Shown in pieces: positions 14,265-21,420 of a stretch of 25,199 nt of DNA; position 1 is the first letter of the stretch; every line of letters begins with the position of its first letter. Location: assembly GCA_904501845.1 (NCBI GenBank), contig CAJGCH010000007.1, positions 1 to 25,199 of the forward strand, in the 5' to 3' direction. The notes under the pieces were generated by a model that saw only the letters and a list, made by a program, of their open reading frames with translations, was not told the origin of the DNA and did not search any database. The stretch comes from an uncultured Bacillaceae bacterium (GTDB lineage Bacteria; Bacillota; Bacilli; Bacillales; Pradoshiaceae). The translations under genes and the position numbers were made by a program.

Positions 14265-15083
14265 TCAAGGGAATCTTGGGAATTGGCCAAAATCAGGTTT
14301 TCGTTTCTCCTTGAAGGCATCTCGTCCTTCTTTTGCTTCGTCAGTTGTATAATAAAGCAATGTGGCATCTCCAGCTAATTGCTGCAAGCCTGCCAAACCG
14401 TCTGTATCCGCATTGAAGGATGCTTTCAAGAACCTGAGGGCTGTAGGGCTCTTCTCAAGCATGATTTCACACCATTCCACTGTTTCCTTCTCCAATTCTT
14501 CCAGAGGAACTACTTTATTGACAAGACCCATCTCAAGCGCTTCTTGCGCATCGTATTGGCGGCATAAGTACCAAATTTCTTTCGCCTTCTTATGGCCGAC
14601 GATTCTTGCTAAGTATCCTGCACCATATCCAGCATCAAAGCTTCCTACATTCGGTCCAGTTTGGCCAAAACGGGCATTTTCTGCTGCAATCGTCAAGTCA
14701 CAAACAACATGAAGCACATGTCCGCCTCCGATTGCATAGCCGGCAACCATGGCCACAACCGGTTTTGGAATGACGCGAATCAAGCGTTGAAGGTCCAGTA
14801 CATTTAAGCGCGGAATTTCATCATCGCCGACATAACCGCCATGGCCTCTGACCTTTTGGTCTCCGCCTGAACAGAAGGCCAAGTCTCCGGCACCAGTCAG
14901 GATAATGACCCCAATTTCTTTATCATCGCGGGCGCGAGAGAAGGCATCTATCAGCTCCATCACCGTTTTTGGTGTGAACGCATTTCTTACCTCCGGCCTG
15001 TTGATTGTAATCTTGGCAATCCCATTATATTTTTCATAAAGTATTTCATCGTATGTACGAATCGGAACCCATTCAATCGTCAC
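14265..15083 (-). CDS. menB: 1,4-Dihydroxy-2-naphthoyl-CoA synthase
   Basis: MenB is the crotonase-fold enzyme that closes the second ring (Dieckmann reaction) of the naphthoquinone. The 272-residue protein is nearly identical in layout to B. subtilis MenB: RPEVRNAFTPKT, oxyanion-hole CSGGDQKVRGHGGY (71-84), AGYAIGGGH and GQTGPNVGSFDAGYG (140-154). The glycine in NVGSFD suggests the bicarbonate-dependent type, by analogy to the E. coli enzyme. Start is GTG at 15083, 7 nt after AGGAGG; an upstream in-frame ATG at 15110 has no ribosome binding site. It overlaps menH by 11 bp. Confidence 0.97.
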   Translation of the reverse strand: MTIEWVPIRTYDEILYEKYNGIAKITINRPEVRNAFTPKTVMELIDAFSRARDDKEIGVIILTGAGDLAFCSGGDQKVRGHGGYVGDDEIPRLNVLDLQRLIRVIPKPVVAMVAGYAIGGGHVLHVVCDLTIAAENARFGQTGPNVGSFDAGYGAGYLARIVGHKKAKEIWYLCRQYDAQEALEMGLVNKVVPLEELEKETVEWCEIMLEKSPTALRFLKASFNADTDGLAGLQQLAGDATLLYYTTDEAKEGRDAFKEKRKPDFGQFPRFP

Positions 15084-15909
15084 TATATTTCCTCCTTTTA
15101 AAATATTCATTTACTATTCTACCAAATTCCGCAGGTTTCTCCACGTGAATTGCATGACCGGCATCCTCAAAAATATGCATTTCGTGATTTGGCAAGGTAT
15201 CTGCCATCTGTTTAGCTATACGCACAAATTTCAAATCGAGCTCACCGGCAAGAACGAGAACTGGGATTTGCAGGCTGGCAAGGTCCTCCCATAAGGATGG
15301 CTGTGAGCCAGTACCCATCCCTTTCAGGCTTCCGGCAAGACCAATTGCCTTCTGCGCCAGCCTTTCTGCTCTCACACGTTCCTTCGCCTCCTGCGGAAGC
15401 CTCTCTTGAGTCGCAAAGAGCGGAAGCCTGCTCCATTCATCCGTGAATCTTTCCACACCGATATCCAAAATACGCCCAGCCAATCCTGCATCATGCATTA
15501 TCCGGACATCCTGTTCCTCAATTGTTTTAAGTCCAGGAGATGAGCTTTCAAGGATAAGGCTCTTTACATACTCCGGATAGCGGACGGCAAACCCGAGAGC
15601 GAGCCTTCCTCCCATTGAATAACCTAGCAGGTGCACAGGCTTCCTTCCAAGAAAATTGAGGAGCACCTTCAGGTCATCTACAGCAGCCTCCATCCCATAT
15701 CTTTCATGATGTTCAGGCGAATCTGTCTGCCCGTGGCCGAGCAAGTCAACAGCGATAAAGCTATACTGTTCTTTATACGCTTCCATCAGCCCGCTCCATG
15801 TATCAGCACTCCCCGTAAAACCATGGAGCAGCAGCACTGGAGAGCCATCCCCCTCTATGCGTACATGGTAGCGTATACCGTTGATGGTAATAAAATGCTC
15901 AGTCGACAT
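15073..15909 (-). CDS. menH: SHCHC synthase (alpha/beta hydrolase)
   Basis: MenH eliminates pyruvate from SEPHCHC to give 2-succinyl-6-hydroxy-2,4-cyclohexadiene-1-carboxylate. A 278-residue alpha/beta hydrolase with a complete triad: Ser98 in GYSMGG, Asp225 in GELD and His252 in DAGHAIH, plus the N-terminal LLHGFTGS turn. The ATG overlaps the end of menD by 11 bp and has only a weak ribosome binding site, so translational coupling to menD is likely. It overlaps menB by 11 bp at its 3' end. Position between menD and menB makes the MenH assignment more secure than sequence class alone. Confidence 0.93.
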   Translation of the reverse strand: MSTEHFITINGIRYHVRIEGDGSPVLLLHGFTGSADTWSGLMEAYKEQYSFIAVDLLGHGQTDSPEHHERYGMEAAVDDLKVLLNFLGRKPVHLLGYSMGGRLALGFAVRYPEYVKSLILESSSPGLKTIEEQDVRIMHDAGLAGRILDIGVERFTDEWSRLPLFATQERLPQEAKERVRAERLAQKAIGLAGSLKGMGTGSQPSLWEDLASLQIPVLVLAGELDLKFVRIAKQMADTLPNHEMHIFEDAGHAIHVEKPAEFGRIVNEYFKRRKYSDD

Positions 15910-17650
15910 GATGCACCGCTCTTATTTCCCGGGAAACACTTTTCACCAATTCACGATATGTTTCTACATCATACTTACGATTTGTCATAACCTCCACAAT
16001 TCGAAAATCAGGATTCTCTGACCAGCTCACTATAGCTTTCTCCACTTCCTCCCATGTCGCCGGACAGACATAGTTAGCTCCATACAGCGATGCGGTGTGT
16101 TCAAAGCTTAATCCGTGTGGTGTCCCAAACAGTTCTTCAAAATGGCGTTCCTCCTGAGCCTGAGGCAAGTAGGAGAAAATCCCTCCCCCATCATTGTTAA
16201 TGACAATGACAAGGAGCTGTAAGCGATGCATCTTCGCGGCAAGCAACCCATTCATATCATGGAAGAAGCTCAGATCACCAAGTGCTAGAACAGTCGGTTT
16301 CTCTGATGACGCAGCAACGCCAAGAGCCGTAGAAATGGTTCCATCTATTCCGTTGGCTCCCCTATTAGCGAATAGACGAATCTCTTTACGCGAGTCATGG
16401 AAGAATGTATCCATATTCCTTATCGGCATGCTGTTTCCTACGACTAAATTTGCCCGATATGGAAGCAGACTATCAAGTTTCGCGAAAAGCTTCCCTTCCT
16501 GCAGAACGGTTTGGTCGTGGATGGACCGAAGCTGCTGCTTAGCGACCTGGTCAATTCTCCTCCATATTTCCGGCCACTCTCCACTAAGCTCATAATCAAG
16601 CTCAGCAGAAATCCGTTTGCAAAAGGCTGTCTCATCACAATAAAGCATATGGGTACCCATCCCTGTCGGTTCCCTCCATCCTAAGCCGCCATCAATGACC
16701 AAATGGTTGACCCGCTCCATTCCCTTGATAAATAAAAGCAATGGTTTAGAAACTGGCATAGCTCCAAACCGGATAATCAAATCTGGCTTCAGCCTGTCGC
16801 ATAAAGCAGAATCCTTCAGGAAAGTATCATATCCCTCAATGATTCCCTCCTTGCAAGAGCTGCTGCTCCTAAGCTGTGAAAGGGGGTCAGCGAGTATCGG
16901 GAAGCCCGTTTTTTCAGAAAGGCGGCCTACCGCTTCATCGAATCCCGGCTGGTCGATTGGTCCACAAATAATCAAACCACGCTTAGCCTGTTGTATCAGC
17001 TCCAAGCAATCAGCAAATTGTCCATCACTCAGCAGCGCCTTCCCTTGGCTGATGTCCATGCTGGCATTCCTCTGCTCGACTTTCACCCATTTCTTCATGT
17101 CTCTTAGATTCGGAATCAATGGTTCACGAAGCGGGATATTTATATGTACAGGGCCAGCAGGTTCTAAAACGGCAGTGCCAGCCGCCCTCGCCGCGACCGT
17201 CCTTGCATAATGAAGCATGGATAAGGCTGAATCAGGAAGGGACATTTCCACAAACCATTTCACATGAGACCCATACAAGTGCAGCTGATCAATTGCTTGC
17301 GGAGCCCCAATCTCTCTTAATTCATGCGGCCTGTCTGCCGTGAGCACAATTAACGGAACCCTTGCATAATGCGCTTCCACAATGGCTGGATAATAATTCG
17401 CAGCAGCCGTCCCAGAGGTACACAAAATTGCGACTGGACTGCGCTTCTCCTTGGCCATTCCTAGCGCGAAGAAAGCAGCAGAACGCTCATCAATATTTAA
17501 ATGGACCTTCATCCCTTCATGCTCAGCCATGCAATAGGCGACTGGCGTGGACCTTGAGCCAGGGCTAATGACCACATCCCGGACGCCGCAGGCAGTCAAT
17601 TCGTCTACAAAGGATGCAATATAGGCGGTTAATGCCTCTTGATGTTTCAT
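15899..17650 (-). CDS. menD: SEPHCHC synthase (ThDP-dependent)
   Basis: MenD joins isochorismate and 2-oxoglutarate in a thiamine diphosphate-dependent reaction, the first committed step to menaquinone. The 583 residues contain the ISPGSRSTP start signature, catalytic Glu55 in IDERSAAF, CTSGTAAANYYPA, and the ThDP/Mg motif from GDL (458-460) to INNDGGG (484-490). The ATG is 9 nt after AGGAGG and shares the ATGA overlap with menF, indicating coupled translation. No truncation or frameshift is seen. Confidence 0.97.
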   Translation of the reverse strand: MKHQEALTAYIASFVDELTACGVRDVVISPGSRSTPVAYCMAEHEGMKVHLNIDERSAAFFALGMAKEKRSPVAILCTSGTAAANYYPAIVEAHYARVPLIVLTADRPHELREIGAPQAIDQLHLYGSHVKWFVEMSLPDSALSMLHYARTVAARAAGTAVLEPAGPVHINIPLREPLIPNLRDMKKWVKVEQRNASMDISQGKALLSDGQFADCLELIQQAKRGLIICGPIDQPGFDEAVGRLSEKTGFPILADPLSQLRSSSSCKEGIIEGYDTFLKDSALCDRLKPDLIIRFGAMPVSKPLLLFIKGMERVNHLVIDGGLGWREPTGMGTHMLYCDETAFCKRISAELDYELSGEWPEIWRRIDQVAKQQLRSIHDQTVLQEGKLFAKLDSLLPYRANLVVGNSMPIRNMDTFFHDSRKEIRLFANRGANGIDGTISTALGVAASSEKPTVLALGDLSFFHDMNGLLAAKMHRLQLLVIVINNDGGGIFSYLPQAQEERHFEELFGTPHGLSFEHTASLYGANYVCPATWEEVEKAIVSWSENPDFRIVEVMTNRKYDVETYRELVKSVSREIRAVHHVD

Positions 17651-19056
17651 ATCCTTAATCCTCCTAAAGCATTTAGCATGGGCTTGAATTTCACTTTTGT
17701 TTCTGTCAACTCACTCTCAGAATCGGATCCTTCCACAATTCCGCAGCCCGCAAAGAGGGCTGCCTCTTTGCCTTTAAGAAGACCCGAACGAATGCCCACG
17801 GCAAAATCACCATTTCCATTCATATCCATCCACCCAATAGGTGCAGCGTATAATCCGCGGTCCATCCGCTCATACTCACTAATCTTCTCCATGGCAATCT
17901 TTCTTGGTGCCCCGCCAAGGGCCGGAGTCGGATGAAGTAATTCTACGAATTCCAAGATTGTGGCCGTTGGAAGCGACGTCCCTTTAACAGGTGTGTAGAG
18001 ATGCTGGATGTTTGCCAGCTTCATCAGAATCGGCTCTGTTGGGATATCCAGTTCTATGCACTGCTCTTCCATCGCCTTCCTCATCATGCTTACCACGAAT
18101 TCATGCTCAGAACGATTCTTTTCATCGCTCAATAGCTCTAGCCCCAATTGTTCATCCATGCTCTCATCTGTCCCTCTTTGAGTGGAGCCCGCTAAACAAG
18201 CAGAGAAAATTTGTTTCCCTTCTTTCTTGATTAACCGCTCAGGTGAAGCCCCTATAAAGCAAGATTGCCCAGACTCCACAGCAAAAATGAAGCTTGCCTG
18301 CTGCTGGGACGCCAGATTGTGAAGGACTGTCCCGCTCGGCACCTCCTCTTCAAAGTGAAGATCCAGTTCTCGCGCAAGAACAATTTTGTCCATTAAGCCT
18401 GCTCGAATATCCTTCACTGATTGTTCAACGGCCCCTTTCCATTGCTCCACATTCTTCTCGTCAACATGGGAGAAGGAAGGAACGTCTTCTTTCATTGATT
18501 GAGGCATCTTTAGAAGCTGCTCTCTCTCATTCAGAAACTGCTCGATCGAACAATCATCACAATCGCCAGTGATCAATTTAGTAGAGGTTAGGTAGGTGCC
18601 TTCGGAACTTTCGGAAAGTAAAAAACGCGGCAAATAAAATAAATAGTCCCCGAAATCTTCCCAAAGTCCCCTCGGGACTGTCTTCTCCTCCATGAATGAG
18701 AAGCCCCCAAAAACAAGCGGACCTGTTGCCGTCCCTTGCTGGCAAGCATCATTTACGGCAATCCTATTCACAAGCGCTTCCCATTGTTTTCGTACTTGAA
18801 TGAAACGGCTTGCTCCTTCATCAGGGTGTATTTCGGCTGCAATTCCCAGACCGCAAAGAACTACATCTCCCTCACGATTTTTCCAATAAAAACGCTCACC
18901 TTTATATGAATTATTGCTAGATTGATAGATTTGCAATGGTTTCAAAGTGGCCACGGCTTCAACATGACTAAATAGGACAGCCTCGTTTGTCTGTCTTACA
19001 GTTTTAATCGTCTCAGCCAATCGATGTTTTATGTCTGTTATCTGCTGTAATGCCAT
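17647..19056 (-). CDS. menF: Isochorismate synthase
   Basis: MenF converts chorismate to isochorismate and is the entry point of the operon. The 469-residue protein has the C-terminal chorismate-utilising domain, with LAGSTQRG, SEHEFVVSMMRKA, the GAPRKIA turn and the RGLYAAPIGWMDMNGNGDF signature. The N-terminal half is variable, as usual in this family. The ATG has a GGGGGG ribosome binding site 6 nt away. It is the first gene of the minus-strand men operon, with a sigma-A-like promoter about 40 bp upstream, and is divergent from menA. Confidence 0.95.
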   Translation of the reverse strand: MALQQITDIKHRLAETIKTVRQTNEAVLFSHVEAVATLKPLQIYQSSNNSYKGERFYWKNREGDVVLCGLGIAAEIHPDEGASRFIQVRKQWEALVNRIAVNDACQQGTATGPLVFGGFSFMEEKTVPRGLWEDFGDYLFYLPRFLLSESSEGTYLTSTKLITGDCDDCSIEQFLNEREQLLKMPQSMKEDVPSFSHVDEKNVEQWKGAVEQSVKDIRAGLMDKIVLARELDLHFEEEVPSGTVLHNLASQQQASFIFAVESGQSCFIGASPERLIKKEGKQIFSACLAGSTQRGTDESMDEQLGLELLSDEKNRSEHEFVVSMMRKAMEEQCIELDIPTEPILMKLANIQHLYTPVKGTSLPTATILEFVELLHPTPALGGAPRKIAMEKISEYERMDRGLYAAPIGWMDMNGNGDFAVGIRSGLLKGKEAALFAGCGIVEGSDSESELTETKVKFKPMLNALGGLRI

Positions 19057-19096
19057 TCAAATCCCCCCACCGGTCGTATATCCATAAGCCTTCTTA

Positions 19097-19126
19097 AAGA
19101 TACACCCGTATAATTTACCCTGTCAA
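19097..19126 (-). promoter_or_regulatory. Promoter of the menFDHBE operon
   Basis: On the minus strand a consensus TTGACA (plus 19121-19126) and TATCTT (plus 19097-19102) are 18 nt apart. Transcription would start about 35 nt before the menF codon. Confidence 0.6.
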
Positions 19127-19367
19127 TTTTTGTATAACACGATGATTAGCACTCCATAAGAAAAGCCCTTTCATCCAAAAGTGGAATGAGCGCTATAAAA
19201 AGATTGACACTTCCCCCGCCGTTTCTCTACACTATTTTTAGTATATTATAGTGGATGGGGTAATGCTTTAAATATGAACTATTTCATTTATTTGAATTTA
19301 TAATTAGTTTATCATGATTCTTTGCCATCGTTCGCTAGTTATTTTTAGCGTAAAGGAGTTTACCATT
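19127..19367. promoter_or_regulatory. menF-menA divergent intergenic region
   Basis: Two candidate plus-strand promoters for menA are seen. One is TTGACA (19204-19209) with TACACT (19228-19233) at 18 nt; the other is a TATAAT at 19299-19304 with a poor -35. The first would give a leader of about 130 nt. No riboswitch fold or gene is recognised in this stretch. Confidence 0.4.
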
Positions 19368-20303
19368 ATGGAGCATCTCTCGACCAAAGCCGAGAAGATT
19401 TACTACCGGAAGAAAAACTGGCGCGTATGGTGGAAATTAACGAGGCCTCATACCTTAACGGCCGGCTTCACACCGGTGCTAGTTGGAACAGCTCTAGCCC
19501 ATCAGCATGTCGAATCCCTTCATTGGGGACTCTTCATTGCCATGATGGCTGCTGCTCTCCTCATCCAAATTGCGACAAATCTCTTCAATGAGTACTACGA
19601 TTTCAAACGCGGGCTCGACACCGAGGAATCAATTGGAATTGGCGGCGGCATTGTACGGGAAGGAATATCACCGAAAGCGATTCTGACTTTAGCTATGTCC
19701 CTTTATGGGATCTCCATCTTGCTTGGTGCATACATATGCTCAAACAGCAGCTGGTGGCTAGTCATCATCGGGCTCCTATCCATGTCCATGGGGTATTTTT
19801 ATACCGGCGGGCCATATCCCATTGCTTATACGCCACTTGGTGAGCTGACATCCGGCTTTTTCATGGGAGCATTAATCATCATCATTTCCTTCTTCATCCA
19901 AGTAGGAGAGGTCACATATGATGCATGGCTGATTACCGTGCCATTCTTCCTGACTGTTGGTGCCATCATGCTGTCCAATAATATCCGCGACCGTGTAGGT
20001 GATCAAAAAGGCGGACGTAGGACGATTGCCATCTTAATTGGCCATGACAAAGCTGTCATTCTCTTAGCCTTCATGTTTGCCATCTCGTATATTTGGGCAT
20101 TTGTCTTGATAGGCCTTGGCATCACTTCTGCATGGACATTGCTCGTTCTTCTCAGCATTCCAAAAGCTATTAAAGCCGTCAATGGCTTTAAAGGCAAACA
20201 AGCACCGATAGAAATGATGCCTGCAATGAAAGCAACCGGACAAACCAACACCTTCTATGGCCTTTTGTTTGCACTCGGCATGCTAATCGGGTTCATTATC
20301 TAA
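19368..20303 (+). CDS. menA: 1,4-Dihydroxy-2-naphthoate polyprenyltransferase
   Basis: MenA attaches the isoprenoid tail to dihydroxynaphthoate at the membrane, forming demethylmenaquinone. It is a UbiA-superfamily enzyme of 311 residues with about eight or nine hydrophobic helices. Both aspartate-rich motifs are present: NLFNEYYDFKRGLD (71-84) and NNIRDRVGDQKGGRR (204-218). The ATG follows AAAGGAG at a normal distance; the frame is open upstream from 19314 without a ribosome binding site. It is divergent from the rest of the men genes. A strong terminator follows. Confidence 0.95.
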   Translation: MEHLSTKAEKIYYRKKNWRVWWKLTRPHTLTAGFTPVLVGTALAHQHVESLHWGLFIAMMAAALLIQIATNLFNEYYDFKRGLDTEESIGIGGGIVREGISPKAILTLAMSLYGISILLGAYICSNSSWWLVIIGLLSMSMGYFYTGGPYPIAYTPLGELTSGFFMGALIIIISFFIQVGEVTYDAWLITVPFFLTVGAIMLSNNIRDRVGDQKGGRRTIAILIGHDKAVILLAFMFAISYIWAFVLIGLGITSAWTLLVLLSIPKAIKAVNGFKGKQAPIEMMPAMKATGQTNTFYGLLFALGMLIGFII

Positions 20304-20347
20304 GACTGCAATAAAGAGACTTTTGGATGACTAAGACTTTAAAACCA

Positions 20348-20386
20348 AAGGGTTTGAGAATGCTTATATTCTCAAACCCTTCTTTC
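20348..20386. terminator. Terminator downstream of menA
   Basis: A 14-bp perfect stem AAGGGTTTGAGAAT / ATTCTCAAACCCTT (20348-20361 with 20368-20381) with a 6-nt loop and pyrimidine-rich tails on both strands. It could serve menA and also the small minus-strand frame ending at 20385. Confidence 0.8.
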
Positions 20387-20495
20387 ATTTTGATACATCC
20401 TTCATAGACAGACCTTCAAAGCAATAACATTGATTCCATTTTAACTGAAGGCGCAGTCGACATAAAAAACTACTAAGTTCAGGTTCTTTCTGCAT
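20385..20495 (-). CDS. Possible 36-residue protein
   Basis: A short minus-strand frame (starts MQKEPELSSFLCRLRLQLKW) with a perfect AGGAGG 7 nt before its ATG and a terminator at its stop. It contains three cysteines (12, 23, 25) and I do not recognise a family. The Shine-Dalgarno sequence is the 3' arm of a hairpin GACCTCC / GGAGGTC (20501-20507 with 20514-20520). Translation would therefore need that hairpin to open, or the hairpin is simply a plus-strand terminator and the frame is chance. A CATACAAT box on the minus strand at 20563-20570 resembles a sporulation sigma -10, without a fitting -35. Confidence 0.35.
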   Translation of the reverse strand: MQKEPELSSFLCRLRLQLKWNQCYCFEGLSMKDVSK

Positions 20496-20500
20496 TCTGA

Positions 20501-20527
20501 GACCTCCTGTTTGGGAGGTCTTTTCTT
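20501..20527 (+). terminator. Second terminator-like hairpin between menA and yteA
   Basis: A 7-bp stem GACCTCC / GGAGGTC with a 6-nt loop, followed on the plus strand by a TTTTCTTTT tail. No plus-strand gene ends just before it, so it would be a backup terminator for menA. See also the small minus-strand frame whose ribosome binding site it contains. Confidence 0.5.
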
Positions 20528-20628
20528 TTACTCTCCAAGGTTTCCTTCAAAATTATCAGGGTATTGTATGGATACAGGATGAATCTGCCAGATTCAAAGG
20601 GCAATAAACCAATGAAGGACGTGAAGAC

Positions 20629-21384
20629 ATGATATCGAAGGAACAAATAAATCAATTAAAAGATAGATTAGAAAAACAAAGAGCTGACCTGGAGAAAAAG
20701 ATTCAATCAGGCAGGAACTCGCGTATGGATTTGAGCGAGAGAGATTCTGTCAGTGAATTATCCGCATACGATAATCACCCTGCAGATCTCGCTACCGAAT
20801 TATTCGAGCGGGAAAAGGATATAGCCCTCCACATTCATGAAGAAGAGCAGGTGAATCGGATTGAGGATGCTCTGCAGGCAATCGAAGAGGGGACATACGG
20901 GAAGTGCAAGGAGTGCGGCAGGGAAATCCCATTCGAACGCCTAGAGGCCCTCCCTGAAGCCCTCTATTGCACAGAGCATGCAGAAGCCGCAGACCGACGT
21001 TCTGATGAAAGGCGTCCAAGTGAAGAAAGCCTCATCAAAGACCCGCGCAAAGATTCCATGCAACGCAATTATGACTCTCGCATTGAAGATTACCGCGACA
21101 GCTTTGCTGATGCTGCCCGTTATGGCACATCGGAGACACCATCAGATATGGTCAATAGCAAGGGCCGATATGATGATATGTATCCAGAGGAAGATTTGTC
21201 AGGCGATTCCCCAAATGATTTGGATGATTTTGTCGGCAATGGACCTGATGGTGAACGAACCATCTATCAGAATGAAGATTTGCGGGAATATGAGGAAGAA
21301 CTAGACGAAGAAGGGGTTGAATCCCCGCTCGGTGATATCCCGTATCGAAAAGAGGATAGCTATTTGACCGATAAGAAAGACTAA
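20629..21384 (+). CDS. yteA: YteA family DksA/TraR-type zinc-finger protein
   Basis: A 251-residue protein with an N-terminal coiled-coil segment (about 4-30), then a DksA/TraR-like part. The zinc site is built from Cys93 and Cys96 in CKEC, Cys114 and possibly His117 in CTEH, a CCCH variant of the usual four-cysteine site. The C-terminal third is acidic and low in complexity. YteA proteins are found in spore formers and are thought to affect transcription, but no target is known. The ATG follows AAGGACGTG, an acceptable ribosome binding site. A terminator shared with convergent glgP follows. Confidence 0.88.
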   Translation: MISKEQINQLKDRLEKQRADLEKKIQSGRNSRMDLSERDSVSELSAYDNHPADLATELFEREKDIALHIHEEEQVNRIEDALQAIEEGTYGKCKECGREIPFERLEALPEALYCTEHAEAADRRSDERRPSEESLIKDPRKDSMQRNYDSRIEDYRDSFADAARYGTSETPSDMVNSKGRYDDMYPEEDLSGDSPNDLDDFVGNGPDGERTIYQNEDLREYEEELDEEGVESPLGDIPYRKEDSYLTDKKD

Positions 21385-21385
21385 A

Positions 21386-21420
21386 AGGCAAGCCCCATTT
21401 GCGGGCTTGCCTAGGTTTTT
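21386..21420. terminator. Bidirectional terminator between yteA and glgP
   Basis: A 10-bp stem AGGCAAGCCC / GGGCTTGCCT (21386-21395 with 21403-21412) has a T-run on the right for yteA and an A-run on the left that becomes U-rich for glgP. It overlaps the final codon region of glgP by 2 bp. Confidence 0.85.

Noticed and set aside
14192..14368. 59-codon N-terminal extension of menE
   Set aside because: It covers the end of menB and a hairpin, has no ribosome binding site and is absent from the family.
20562..20570. Sigma-E/sigma-K promoter on the minus strand
   Set aside because: CATACAATA fits the -10 box, but no -35 element lies at the required distance.
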